Shown here: positions 30,213-43,337 of the stretch, one piece after another
How the letters are laid out: every line of letters starts with the position of its first letter
Position numbering within the stretch: the stretch's first letter is position 1
From: Candidatus Vallotiella adelgis
GTDB taxonomy: Bacteria; Pseudomonadota; Gammaproteobacteria; Burkholderiales; Burkholderiaceae
Direction of reading: 5' to 3'
DNA: 64,000 bases
NCBI RefSeq assembly: GCF_020541305.1
Contig: NZ_CP047396.1
Location: 496,001-560,000 of the forward strand
Notes under the pieces: model-generated
The model's input: only the letters and a program-made list of their open reading frames with translations
Told to the model about the DNA's origin: nothing
Databases searched by the model: none
Made by a program: the position numbers and the translations under genes

Positions 30213-31230
30213 CCAACTACTCGCTGCGCGTCCCTGCTGGATATTCCTGCTAGTTCAGAACGCTTATCTCGCCTATCCAAGTTGCCAGCTAACCACGCAG
30301 TACGAACACCCAGCGGTTCAATCCAGTCTTGCAGTGTCCAGTCTTGCAGTGTCCCGAATGTTGTTCATCTAATAGCTCCGTAACCTGCGCTTCTGCTAGC
30401 GCGGAAACTACTATCTTTTTACTACCTACATCCCCATGCAATAACCGATGCATCGGACTCGCAGTAGCAAAATCAATCGCACTTTGTTCTCTGCCCCGAC
30501 CGCAGCGCGCTAGTCGGCTAAAATAGAAGCACAGTATGCAATCGCAGAACGACGTGATATCGCTAGTGCAGTGTATCAGCGTCGCTCGTCATGCGCACGT
30601 TTAAGCGATAATGCCGCGTAAGCAAATTTGCGCATTTGATCCGCAACCATGCCGGATGAGTGCAGGTTATTAGTGCGGCTTGATTCGTATTCGACGCAGA
30701 TGATGTAATGTGCGCACTACAGCGGCTAGCATGGGTACCCCGATCGGGGTTAAAACGCACAACAATCTATCTCAGGAAGCAGCTCTGGAAATAATGTGCG
30801 TTGCAGCGCGCTATCGATTGCACGGCGTAAATATGCCTATGATACGCCGGCCGTACTTGGGTAGATCGGTGTCAATACGTTAGGCAATGGTTATTGCCTT
30901 TAACCACGCGGTATACTGGGATGTACTATCTTCTTTTCTCAAAGCTTCCTCGTATACTACTCCTATACACGCAAAAGCGTGTCAGACGTAAGTTGTCGTG
31001 CCTAAGCAACTGAAAATTTCAGAAACCGCATATCATCATATCCCCATATTCATCGGGCGTAGTCGGTGTGCTATTGCGCTATCTATTACTTCGCCCTGGA
31101 CTTATGTCGTAATGCCTGGCAATAGTTTGCTGATTAGTGTCAATATTGTTTCAGTTTCATATTGCATCGGACAATGCAGCACCAGATTAATATCGCATAC
31201 CAATCCTAATCAGGCTAGTTTATCGCTGGA
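30213..31230 (-). pseudogene. recG: Decayed recG (branch-migration helicase)
   Basis: On the minus strand 31209-31041 reads LGLVCDINLVLHCPMQYE then TETILTLISKLLPGI, a stop, VQGEVIDSAIAHR, the RecG wedge-domain start. Bases 30480-30361 read AIDFATASPMHRLLHGDVGS then KKIVVSALA, the Walker A region with the P-loop GDVGSGKT ruined. After a 15-base tandem duplication and a frameshift, 30310-30213 reads IEPLGVRTAWLAGNLDRR. The C-terminal helicase half is missing; the relic runs directly into that of ubiA. recG divergent from queA is the Burkholderia arrangement. Confidence 0.93.
30323..30352. repeat. 15-bp perfect tandem duplication inside the recG relic
   Basis: CCAGTCTTGCAGTGT occurs twice in a row (30323-30337 and 30338-30352). 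It keeps the frame but inserts five residues into the helicase domain right after the EQH motif. It is evidently a mutation that arose during decay. Confidence 0.9.
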
Positions 31231-31663
31231 CTTATTACTTTGCGCGACTTGCTAGTAAGCTTGGATGAGGCGTCGATAATAGATTCAGCGAAAATCTGGA
31301 TAGTAGCTTCCTCTCCCAGCTTTGCCAAATAAGCTGGGCTGAATTATTAAAAACACTCTGATGAATTCCAGAATTGCCTGTAGCTTGGGCTAGCTTCGTC
31401 GGGAACCGATTGAACGCAACCCTGCGCTACCGATTATAGCCGCTAGGATAGCTTCGTATCGATAAACCCAGCGGCGACATAATCAAGCGGCATAACACAG
31501 GTTCGCCTAATCACGGTAACACAAGCTGCAGATAATGGAAAAAAAGTATCAGGTAAGTATCGGGTTATCGCAAGTATAATATGTAATATATTGGTGCAAA
31601 CCTTGTATTGTACATCAGGGTAGCACAATTTCGTGAGTATGCCATTGAGCCACTTACTTTTTC
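31231..31663. other. Spacer between recG relic and queA
   Basis: About 430 bases. The inner part may be the worn 5' end of recG (minus strand LAKLG near 31330), the outer part the queA promoter region. A 61-codon open minus frame (31628-31443) has no family resemblance I can see. Confidence 0.45.
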
Positions 31664-33911
<2,248 letters not shown>

Positions 33912-34307
33912 CAACTCTCAGGTATTGCAACGCAGCGTAGAAATCCGGATATAGAGTCTATAAGGCTTCTATGCTAGCTCTCAACTAAGCACGAAAACAT
34001 AGGGATAAAAAACCACGCAACTAGAGCAACGCCACCGCTCGAGATTTTCGCGCTAGTATCCTGATTGCGTTGCATAATCACTCACCTTACTATTCCACTA
34101 GTTCACTATTGCTACCACATAACTGCGGCTATCTTGGATGTTTTTTTGTATCTTTCTCGTCTCTATATTTTAGATGAGCTCACACTAAGATATTACGTGG
34201 TTATATGATCTGTTCGGCAAAAACCAGTATTGATGCATTATTCTCTATTTGTATGTGTTTCTGCGGAGTTTACTAAACATGGGATCAATTGTATAACCAA
34301 GATAGAG
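33912..34307. other. Spacer between the convergent ends of tgt and secF
   Basis: About 400 bases forming one junction of the yajC-secDF inversion. Apart from one possible small frame on the minus strand (33974-34075), I see nothing recognisable. Confidence 0.5.
33974..34075 (-). CDS. Possible small membrane peptide (33 aa)
   Basis: An ATG at 34075 is preceded by a good Shine-Dalgarno-like AAGGTGAG at normal spacing. The 33-residue product begins MQRNQDTSAKIS and continues with a hydrophobic stretch (about 14-31) that could span a membrane once. It lies downstream of secF on the same strand. I do not recognise it; it could also be the surviving first part of a longer dead gene, so a real product is uncertain. 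Confidence 0.22.
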   Translation of the reverse strand: MQRNQDTSAKISSGGVALVAWFFIPMFSCLVES

Positions 34308-35258
34308 TTATAACTGCGCACCAGTGTTTGGACTGTTTCGGTCGCGCCTAAATTTTTTTTTCTTGATCAGATCTTCTCGCTTGACTCCAAGCCACATTGC
34401 TAGCGCCGCCGAAACAAACACCGATGAATAAATGCCAAATAAAATACCGATGGTTAATGCCGATGCAAAATAGTGCAGCGTGAGACCGCCGAACAAGAGC
34501 ATCGACAATACAATCATCTGTGTTGATCCATGTGTGATAATCGTGCGAGAAATTGTGCTAGTGATGGCATGATTTATTACCTCAGCGACCGTCATCTTAC
34601 GCTCTCGTAGAAATGTTTCACGAATCCGATCAAAAATAACTACAGACTCATTGACTGAATAGCCAAGCACTGCAAGTACTGCGGCTAGTACTGACAGCGA
34701 AAACTCCCACTGAAAAAATGCAAAGAAACCCAGAATAATTACAACGTCGTGCAAATTTGCGATGATCCCTGCAATCGCGTATTTCCATTCAAAGCGAAAT
34801 GAGAGGTAGATTATGATTCCTAGGACCATGCACGCAAGGGCAAGCAATCCATCTACTATGAACTGTTTTCCCACTTGAGGTCCGACAAACTCTACACGTT
34901 GTAACTCGATCTGAGTATTGAGCTTATTCAGTGCAACCATTACCTGAGCGTTTTGCTGTTCCGATGACAGACCCTCCCTCAATGGAAGCCTAATGAGAAC
35001 ATCACGCGACGTGCCAAAGGTCTGTACCTGCGCATCGCTATAGCCTATCTTGTCCAGCACGACGCGAATCGAGTCGACCTGCGTAGATTGCAGAGTATGA
35101 ATTTCTAGTATAGTGCCACCAGTAAATTCGGCAGATAAATGTAGACCGCGGTTTAGCAGAAAGAACACTGCTAGAAGAAATGTAACAAGTGAGATTACAT
35201 TAAAGATCAACGCCCGCTTCATAAATGAAATATCTTGGCGAATCCGAAAAAATTCCAT
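34308..35258 (-). CDS. secF: Protein translocase subunit SecF
   Basis: SecF works with SecD in the inner membrane, using proton motive force to help pull proteins through SecYEG. The 316-residue protein has an N-terminal membrane segment (about 14-35), the periplasmic domain beginning LSAEFTGGTILEI, and five further membrane segments including the family signature GYSVNESVVIFDRIRE. The start follows secD's stop by 18 bases. Near its C-terminus a run of nine A encodes lysines, a slippage-prone site, but the frame is intact. Confidence 0.96.
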   Translation of the reverse strand: MEFFRIRQDISFMKRALIFNVISLVTFLLAVFFLLNRGLHLSAEFTGGTILEIHTLQSTQVDSIRVVLDKIGYSDAQVQTFGTSRDVLIRLPLREGLSSEQQNAQVMVALNKLNTQIELQRVEFVGPQVGKQFIVDGLLALACMVLGIIIYLSFRFEWKYAIAGIIANLHDVVIILGFFAFFQWEFSLSVLAAVLAVLGYSVNESVVIFDRIRETFLRERKMTVAEVINHAITSTISRTIITHGSTQMIVLSMLLFGGLTLHYFASALTIGILFGIYSSVFVSAALAMWLGVKREDLIKKKKFRRDRNSPNTGAQL

Positions 35259-35276
35259 GAGAATCTCCGGGCGTTG

Positions 35277-37307
35277 TCAGGAGAGCTTACCTGACTTGGT
35301 CGGTGTAGTATGTTGCGGCGGTATAGGTTCTAACGAGGGCATTTTACGGTTCTGCTCCTCTGGATCCCAGGTACCTAGTGCCTGGGATGGGTGGCTAATC
35401 CTGCGCTGTACAGGTTGCTTCTTACTCGGCAGATTCGGTAACGCAACCGGCGCGTTTTTTGGGCGCCATACCTGGCCAATATCAAGAGTCTGGAGCTTTT
35501 TCTTGCCGCCATACCATAGATTTACCAGTCCACGTGCGAAGAACACTGCGGAGAACATCGATGTTAAGATACCAATGCAGTGGACGACTGCAAAGCCACG
35601 CACTGGGCCGAAGCCGAACGCAAGCAAAGTAAGCCCAGCAATCAGCGTCGTAACATTCGAATCTAGTATCGTCGCCCATGCATGGGCGAAGCCATTCTGG
35701 ATCGCGCGTTGCGCAGGCATACCGACACGCAGCTCTTCACGAATTCGCTCATTAATTAGCACGTTCGCGTCGATTGACATACCCAGTGCCAGTGCAATCG
35801 CCGCAATACCAGGCAAAGTAAGCGTTGCTTGAATCAAAGATAGTACCGCAATGAGCAGCAGCAGGTTTACTAATAATGCAATTACCGAGATTAATCCGAA
35901 TAGCATGTAGTATGCAATCGTGAACACCGCGATTGCGGCAAACCCGTACTGCACTGAATGAAAACCTCTGCTAATGTTATCCGCTCCTAGGCTCGGTCCG
36001 ATTGTACGTTCCTCGATGATCTCCATCGGAGCAGCAAGCGCACCAGCGCGCAATAACAAAGCGAGATCGATCGCTGCCCGGGGTGTCGGCTGGCCAGTAA
36101 TCTGGAAGTTTGTGCCGAGCTCGGACTGGATCGTCGCTACTGTTAAAACCTCACCCTTATTTTTCTCGAACAATACAATCGCCATTGGTTTGCCGATATT
36201 GTCGCGCGAAACGTCGCGTAAAGCACGACCGGCGCGTGCATCAAGTCGGATCCGCACTGCTGGCCGCTGGTACTCATCGAAACCGGCCGACGCATCGGTG
36301 ATTCGGTCGCCGGTGAAGATCGCTTGTTGCTTCAGGTATACCGGCGCACCATTACCTCGTATGAACAAGTCATCACCATCTGGTACCGGATACTTGATAT
36401 TGCGCACCGGATTTTGGTCATCACTCATGCGCGCTTCGAGTGTTGCAGTTCGTCCAATGATATCCTTGGCCTTCGCGATATCCTGAACGCCAGGTAGTTC
36501 GACAACGATCCGGTCTGTGCCCTGTTGCTGTACAATTGGTTCTACAACGCCGAGTTCATTTATTCGGCGTTGTAGCGTTATGATATTCTGCTTTATTATC
36601 TGATCCATCGTCGTTTTTTGCGTGGCTGGCATCAAAACTCCTACGACCTGGTAACCGCTCGTGGCTTTCCGAACCTGCCATGCTAATTCGGTAACGTTGT
36701 ACGATAGCAGCCGTTGCGCAAGATTTGCAACGTCCTTATTGACGAAGTTGACCACTACCGTTTGGCCGACTCGGTTCACACCTCGATCGTGGATTAACTT
36801 TTCTTGCATTAGCGTACGTGCATCGGCTGCATCTGAATCAAGCTTTTTATTAAGCGAACCAGCTAAGTCCGCTTGTAATAGGAAGTGAATGCCGCCGCGC
36901 AAGTCCAGGCCAAGGTACATCGGCAGCGCGTGTAGTGAGGCTAGCCAGCCTGGAGCAGCTGATTGCAGACTTAGCGCGACAATATAAGTCGGATCTGTCG
37001 GATCGGCATTCAGCCCCTTTCTCAGCAGATCCTTTACGCGCAATTGTGTATCGATATCCTTAAGCCGAACACGGATAGTTGCATTCTGACTTATGTTGTC
37101 GAAAGTCACATCATCTGCTTGCACACTGTTCTCGGTGAGAATCGACTTAACAATATTGAGCACTAACGCGTCTAGTTTGACTGTCGCTTTGCCGCTTGAT
37201 ACCTGTACCGCTGGTGCTTCACCGAAGAAGTTGGGAAGTGCATACACCAAACCGATGGTCAGCGCCACCATCATTACGATGTATTTCCAAGGAGGATAGC
37301 GATTCAT
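35277..37307 (-). CDS. secD: Protein translocase subunit SecD
   Basis: Partner of SecF. The start at 37307 (MNRYPPWKYIVMMVALTIG) gives 676 residues and begins with a membrane segment, as in Burkholderia; the open frame reaches back 72 more codons but that part overlaps yajC and is not conserved. The periplasmic region includes the DLRGGIHFLLQ motif, and the C-terminal half has five membrane segments with ALGMSIDANVLINERIREE. It lies 112 bases downstream of yajC and just upstream of secF, a normal operon, but the whole unit is inverted relative to tgt. Confidence 0.96.
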   Translation of the reverse strand: MNRYPPWKYIVMMVALTIGLVYALPNFFGEAPAVQVSSGKATVKLDALVLNIVKSILTENSVQADDVTFDNISQNATIRVRLKDIDTQLRVKDLLRKGLNADPTDPTYIVALSLQSAAPGWLASLHALPMYLGLDLRGGIHFLLQADLAGSLNKKLDSDAADARTLMQEKLIHDRGVNRVGQTVVVNFVNKDVANLAQRLLSYNVTELAWQVRKATSGYQVVGVLMPATQKTTMDQIIKQNIITLQRRINELGVVEPIVQQQGTDRIVVELPGVQDIAKAKDIIGRTATLEARMSDDQNPVRNIKYPVPDGDDLFIRGNGAPVYLKQQAIFTGDRITDASAGFDEYQRPAVRIRLDARAGRALRDVSRDNIGKPMAIVLFEKNKGEVLTVATIQSELGTNFQITGQPTPRAAIDLALLLRAGALAAPMEIIEERTIGPSLGADNISRGFHSVQYGFAAIAVFTIAYYMLFGLISVIALLVNLLLLIAVLSLIQATLTLPGIAAIALALGMSIDANVLINERIREELRVGMPAQRAIQNGFAHAWATILDSNVTTLIAGLTLLAFGFGPVRGFAVVHCIGILTSMFSAVFFARGLVNLWYGGKKKLQTLDIGQVWRPKNAPVALPNLPSKKQPVQRRISHPSQALGTWDPEEQNRKMPSLEPIPPQHTTPTKSGKLS

Positions 37308-37419
37308 AGAACGACTGGATAAGAGGATCTCCAGAGCGACGCTCGCCAGGTCGAGTCTACTCGGATACGCTGTCGGCACATAAGACGCAGCGTCGAACGG
37401 ATTAGATATGCGCTGGCGA

Positions 37420-37749
37420 TCAAAGCGACTTGATCGTGCCTTTGGGCAAGATTGCTGATATCGCACTTTTTTGCATGGTAACTTCAACGCCGTTGAATAA
37501 CTCAACGCCAATATAGTCCTCACCCACTTTCATGACTTTTCCCAGAATTCCGCTAGATGTAAGCACTTCGTCGCCTTTCGTCATCGAGGCTAGCATCTTT
37601 CGCTGCTCTTTTTGCCGTTTCATCTGAGGGCGGATCATAAAAAAATATAGAACCGAGATCATTAAGATAAAGAAACCATACGTTTGGATGAAGCTAGCTA
37701 TACCCCCTGCAGTAGATGAAGCCTGGGCGTATGCATTAGAAATAAACAC
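37420..37749 (-). CDS. yajC: Sec translocon accessory subunit YajC
   Basis: Small single-pass inner-membrane protein that joins SecDF. I choose the GTG at 37749 (VFISNAYAQA), preceded by GGAGA at correct spacing and matching Burkholderia YajC starts; this gives 109 residues. The open frame extends 21 codons upstream. One membrane segment (about 24-44) is followed by RPQMKRQKEQRKML, the family hallmark, and a small cytoplasmic domain containing VGEDYIGVELFNGVEVTM. Confidence 0.93.
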   Translation of the reverse strand: MFISNAYAQASSTAGGIASFIQTYGFFILMISVLYFFMIRPQMKRQKEQRKMLASMTKGDEVLTSSGILGKVMKVGEDYIGVELFNGVEVTMQKSAISAILPKGTIKSL

Positions 37750-37963
37750 GTTGATTTCTCCGTAGTAGAAAGCCAATATAACGGATATTCTACCATCTAC
37801 TTGAAATAGCAAAGTACCACCGCTGCGGCACGGGCTAATGCAGTCTAATGCAGTCGATATAAGCGGTGACCTCAGCTAGAACCAATGAGTTTTTGGCTGG
37901 CCCTATCCGTCACCGAGCCGCGTAAAATATTTACTAGTCTGTTTTTCGTACAGCGCGTTTAGT

Positions 37964-39256
37964 ATGTCCTACAACACATGCCTCGAATTTTTTGCCCCTT
38001 GCCCCCGTGGTTTAGAGGGGGCGCTTTCCGCGGAACTTTGTGAGTTATCCACGGTCGCCGCTGATCCGATGTTTGTTGTGCAACCGCCAATGGCTGGCGG
38101 TGTTCCGTTTATCGGCACATGTGCTGCTGCCATCACAGCGAATCTATATTCGCGGATCGCTAACCGAGTCTTGTTAAAAATCGCTGCTCGTCTTTATCGC
38201 GATGAGAACGACATTTACGCGCTAGCACGTGAACAGCCGTGGGAACAATGGTTTATTGCCAGCTACACGTTACGTGTAAATGTAACTGCCATAAGGTCGC
38301 CACTTCGTAGTCTGGACTTTACGATGTTGCGTATTAAAGACGCGATCTGTGATCGGCTGCGCGAGCGAACTGGTGCGCGACCCAACATTGATACTAATCA
38401 ACCAGATGTACGAATACAAGCATTCATCGATGCTACAAGATGTACGCTGTATATAGATACTTCCGGTGAGCCACTATTCAAGCGAGGGTGGCGATTAAAT
38501 AAAGGTACTGCGCCATTACGCGAGAATTTGGCTGCTGGGATCCTTCGGCTGTCCGGATGGACGCCAGGCATGCCGCTATTCGATCCGATGTGCGGCAGCG
38601 GTACGTATATCGCCGAGGCCGCACAAATCGCGCTAGGAATTGCACCTGGCGTAGGTCGGTGTTTTGGATTCGAAAAGCTACAACAATTTGATATCAGAAC
38701 GTGGCAACACTTGAAGGCACAAGCCCTAAATACTAGGCAAGAGGCAGCAGCATATAACATCGAACGTGGCGACCTATTAATCTACGGCAGTGATGTGTCT
38801 AACGACATGCTCGCTAAAGCTAGCGCAAACCTACAGCGTGCAGGTGTGCCAATGGTGCCGCTCAAGCAATGTGATGCACGCGACATAGTGGCACCGTGCA
38901 ATGCACCAGGCGTGATAGTGGTTAATCCGCCTTACGGAGAGCGCATCAATGTGCGCGGCCGTAACGCCAGCACGCGGAATATTAAAGCTACGAGATTTCA
39001 ACGTGCCCGACCGCATAACGTAGACAGCGCATTCTTTTACTCATTCGGCTACGTGCTGAAGCAGCGGTTTCCTGGTTGGCGCGCGTTTATACTTAGCGCC
39101 GATCGGACGCTGCCAGGCCAGATGCGGCTACGAGAATCGACAAAGACTCTTTTATATAACGGCGCGCTCGAATGCCGTCTATTTTGCTTTAACCTAGTCG
39201 CCGGAGCGATATGCTCAGGCTTAGAATCCAGCTCGCAGATTGGCCCATTAAATTAG
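37964..39256 (+). CDS. THUMP-domain class I RNA methyltransferase (RlmL/YpsC-like)
   Basis: A SAM-dependent RNA methyltransferase of 430 residues. The N-terminal part (about 60-165) is a THUMP RNA-binding domain; the C-terminal part has the SAM motif DPMCGSGTYIAEAA (about 207) and the catalytic NPPYGERI (about 321), the latter typical of N2-guanine methyltransferases. It lacks the second methyltransferase domain (RlmK) of enterobacterial RlmL. The likely target is 23S rRNA (G2445 type) but this is inference. The C-terminus beyond about 405 is divergent. Confidence 0.88.
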   Translation: MSYNTCLEFFAPCPRGLEGALSAELCELSTVAADPMFVVQPPMAGGVPFIGTCAAAITANLYSRIANRVLLKIAARLYRDENDIYALAREQPWEQWFIASYTLRVNVTAIRSPLRSLDFTMLRIKDAICDRLRERTGARPNIDTNQPDVRIQAFIDATRCTLYIDTSGEPLFKRGWRLNKGTAPLRENLAAGILRLSGWTPGMPLFDPMCGSGTYIAEAAQIALGIAPGVGRCFGFEKLQQFDIRTWQHLKAQALNTRQEAAAYNIERGDLLIYGSDVSNDMLAKASANLQRAGVPMVPLKQCDARDIVAPCNAPGVIVVNPPYGERINVRGRNASTRNIKATRFQRARPHNVDSAFFYSFGYVLKQRFPGWRAFILSADRTLPGQMRLRESTKTLLYNGALECRLFCFNLVAGAICSGLESSSQIGPLN

Positions 39257-39649
39257 CGGATAACATTTAGTGCCTATCCAAGTGTTTTGAACGTGTTTAT
39301 ATGTTTCTACTCGCCTCTCCGGCAGCATGATTGCACAGAAGGCTACGCGATAAAAACCTCGAACTTACAATAGACATGGGTAGAATAATTTGACCCTATG
39401 AATATATATTCCAGTGCAGTACGTGACCATGACCGCTACCAGAAAGCGTTAGCAGTGGTTCCTACAGATACAAGAGGCCCAAGTGGTAACATTGCGCAGT
39501 TTGAGCCGCACGCAGGGTGTACTGACCACCTGTCAGCTTTATGTAATACGGCATCGCTAGTATGATCCAGTTCATAGTGTGCCAAGATTAGCTTTAAGCA
39601 ATCTAGAGCTCTAGGTTTGCGGCGTCCGAATCAGTAATATTAACGTATC
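39257..39649. other. Spacer before mnmA with a possible nudJ trace
   Basis: About 390 bases without a gene. The central part (39430-39580) may be a Nudix relic, described separately. No promoter or terminator is clear. Confidence 0.45.
39430..39580 (+). pseudogene. Possible relic of a Nudix hydrolase (NudJ-like)
   Basis: From about 39428 the frame reads MTATRKR, a stop, QWFLQIQEAQ, then after a shift FEPHAGCTDHLSALCNT. This can be matched to a NudJ-type start (VTVAAV...GRFLLIEE) and to the beginning of the Nudix box (FNQPAGHLE.GESL...RET). A nudJ gene stands directly before mnmA in E. coli and in Burkholderia. The helix of the Nudix box is destroyed. The match is moderate. Confidence 0.38.
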
Positions 39650-40765
39650 ATGACAAAGAAACGTGTGGTCGTCGGCATGTCCGGTGGCGTAGATTCCTCG
39701 GTTGCCGCATGGCTTCTAAAGCAGCAGGGCTACGAGGTAGTGGGGCTCTTCATGAAGAACTGGGAGGACGATGATAGCAAATATTGCTCAAGCCGGCAGG
39801 ACTGGATCGATGCTGTATCGGTCGCTGATCTCGTCGATATCGATATCAAAATGGTAAACTTCTCTGTTCAGTACAAGCGCAAGGTCTTTGACAATTTCCT
39901 GCACGAATATTCGACGGGTCGTACACCAAATCCGGATGTGCTATGTAACACAGAAATTAAATTCAAAGCATTCCTAGACCACGCAGTAGAACTAGGTGCG
40001 GAAACCATCGCGACTGGCCACTATGCCCGTTTGCGTCAGGTTGGCGAGCGGTTTGAGCTGCTTAAAGCGCTAGACCCCCTGAAGGACCAATCTTACTTTC
40101 TACACCACCTTAATCAATCACAATTACGCAGAACACTGTTCCCGCTTGGCGGGATCCATAAGATACGGGTTCGCGAGCTAGCCTCAAAAATTGGGTTGCC
40201 TAATGCGATGAAGAAAGATTCTACTGGCATCTGCTTCATCGGCGAACAGCCGTTTCGTACGTTCCTGAACCGCTATCTACCAACCCAGCCTGGACCAATA
40301 AAAACTCCGGATGATAAGGTCATCGGCGAACATATCGGACTTGCTTTTTATACACTTGGTCAACGAAAAGGAATCGGTCTTGGCGGCATCCACGCTAGCA
40401 GCAACAAACCATGGTTTGTTGCTAGAAAGGATATCTCGGGCAATATCCTATACGTTGTACAAGGGAATCATCACCCATGGTTGTTTAGCTCAATGGTGCA
40501 GGCAGAGAATTCACGTTGGATTTCGGGCACAGCACCGCAGGAAAAGCACCTATTTACAGCCAAGATACGCTATCGTCAGCAGGACGCAACCTGTACTTTC
40601 CAGTATTCGCCAGATCGGCACTTCACGCTGTACTTCGCAGAGCCGCAATGGGCGGTGACGCCGGGGCAATCTGCTGTACTTTATAGTGGAGATGTGTGTT
40701 TAGGTGGCGGTATTATCGGTTCAACGTCGATGCCGCTTACGCTTACTACTGGAACTACTTCATAA
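39650..40765 (+). CDS. mnmA: tRNA-specific 2-thiouridylase MnmA
   Basis: MnmA adds sulfur to U34 of Lys, Glu and Gln tRNAs. The 371-residue protein has the PP-loop GMSGGVDSS (9-17), the catalytic Cys in NPDVLCN (about 99) and the second Cys in [11 protein letters not shown] (about 195), followed by the central and beta-barrel domains with [11 protein letters not shown]. Length is usual (360-375). purB follows on the same strand after a 350-base spacer, keeping the widespread mnmA-purB order. Confidence 0.97.
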   Translation: MTKKRVVVGMSGGVDSSVAAWLLKQQGYEVVGLFMKNWEDDDSKYCSSRQDWIDAVSVADLVDIDIKMVNFSVQYKRKVFDNFLHEYSTGRTPNPDVLCNTEIKFKAFLDHAVELGAETIATGHYARLRQVGERFELLKALDPLKDQSYFLHHLNQSQLRRTLFPLGGIHKIRVRELASKIGLPNAMKKDSTGICFIGEQPFRTFLNRYLPTQPGPIKTPDDKVIGEHIGLAFYTLGQRKGIGLGGIHASSNKPWFVARKDISGNILYVVQGNHHPWLFSSMVQAENSRWISGTAPQEKHLFTAKIRYRQQDATCTFQYSPDRHFTLYFAEPQWAVTPGQSAVLYSGDVCLGGGIIGSTSMPLTLTTGTTS

Positions 40766-42493
<1,728 letters not shown>

Positions 42494-42523
42494 AAAGTAC
42501 ATATAACAAAAATAGTCGCCATC

Positions 42524-42549
42524 GCTATACCCAGGGTTCCTGGTATAGC
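42524..42549 (+). terminator. Hairpin after purB
   Basis: GCTATAC(C)CAGG pairs with CCTGGTATAGC around GTT, with one bulged C. It begins about 30 bases after the purB stop. The bases that follow are AT-rich but lack a T run, so this is a probable weak terminator. Confidence 0.5.
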
Positions 42550-42675
42550 ATATTATAGAATTATAGTAACAGTTTTCCAGAAACAAACAGATACATTCCG
42601 AAATTCGTATCTAGAAAGATCGACGTAGAGTAAGGGTGATTATCGAGATTAATAAAATGAATGCAGTAATCCGGA

Positions 42676-43320
42676 TTACAGGGTATTAGTGTTAGGCCGT
42701 GCTATTTGACTCGCTGCTCGCGCTAAGCATGTCATCTCGGTCCAGTTTTGTTCAGCTATCGCAGTTTTAGGTGTGAGCCACGAGCCACCAACACAGACCA
42801 CGTTAGGTAACGCGAGAAAACTTGTCGCCAACTCCCGCGTGATGCCGCCAGTCGGACAGAATCGTAGCGCCGGAAACGGACCCCTAAATGCCTGCAGCAT
42901 ATCTAAACCGCCAGCTTGCTGGGCCGGGAAAAACTTCACAATTTCGTAGCCAAGCGAGATCGCAAACAGAATATCAGACGGCGTCATGACACCCGGCAGC
43001 AACGGCAAGCCGACGTCTTGCGATGCCTCATGAATCTCGCTCGTCAGCCCCGGCGATACGCCGAATTTTGCTCCAGCGCGTTTAGCTTTCTCAACTTGAG
43101 TAGAAGTGGTCAGTGTTCCAGCGCCGACGACAATATCCGAGGCGAGCTGCAATGTCTGTTCAATAGCCCGTAGTCCAGCTGCGGTGCGCAATGTAATCTC
43201 GAGCACCTTTATCCCGCCCTCGTACAGCGCATGTGCGACGTGCATGCCTTGCTCAACTGACTCAAATGTTAGAACCGGTATAACCGGTCCGATGCTTACA
43301 ATTTCGTTCACAGATTTCAT
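42676..43320 (-). CDS. eda: KDPG/KHG aldolase
   Basis: Eda splits 2-keto-3-deoxy-6-phosphogluconate into pyruvate and glyceraldehyde-3-phosphate, the last step of the Entner-Doudoroff pathway. The 214-residue protein has the catalytic EITLRT motif (E41, R45) and the Schiff-base lysine in IVKFFPA (K129), with CPTGGI binding phosphate. It lies 17 bases after edd on the same strand, an operon. The product feeds gap, also in the window. Confidence 0.96.
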   Translation of the reverse strand: MKSVNEIVSIGPVIPVLTFESVEQGMHVAHALYEGGIKVLEITLRTAAGLRAIEQTLQLASDIVVGAGTLTTSTQVEKAKRAGAKFGVSPGLTSEIHEASQDVGLPLLPGVMTPSDILFAISLGYEIVKFFPAQQAGGLDMLQAFRGPFPALRFCPTGGITRELATSFLALPNVVCVGGSWLTPKTAIAEQNWTEMTCLARAASQIARPNTNTL

Positions 43321-43337
43321 CTATCGCTTTTTGTAAT

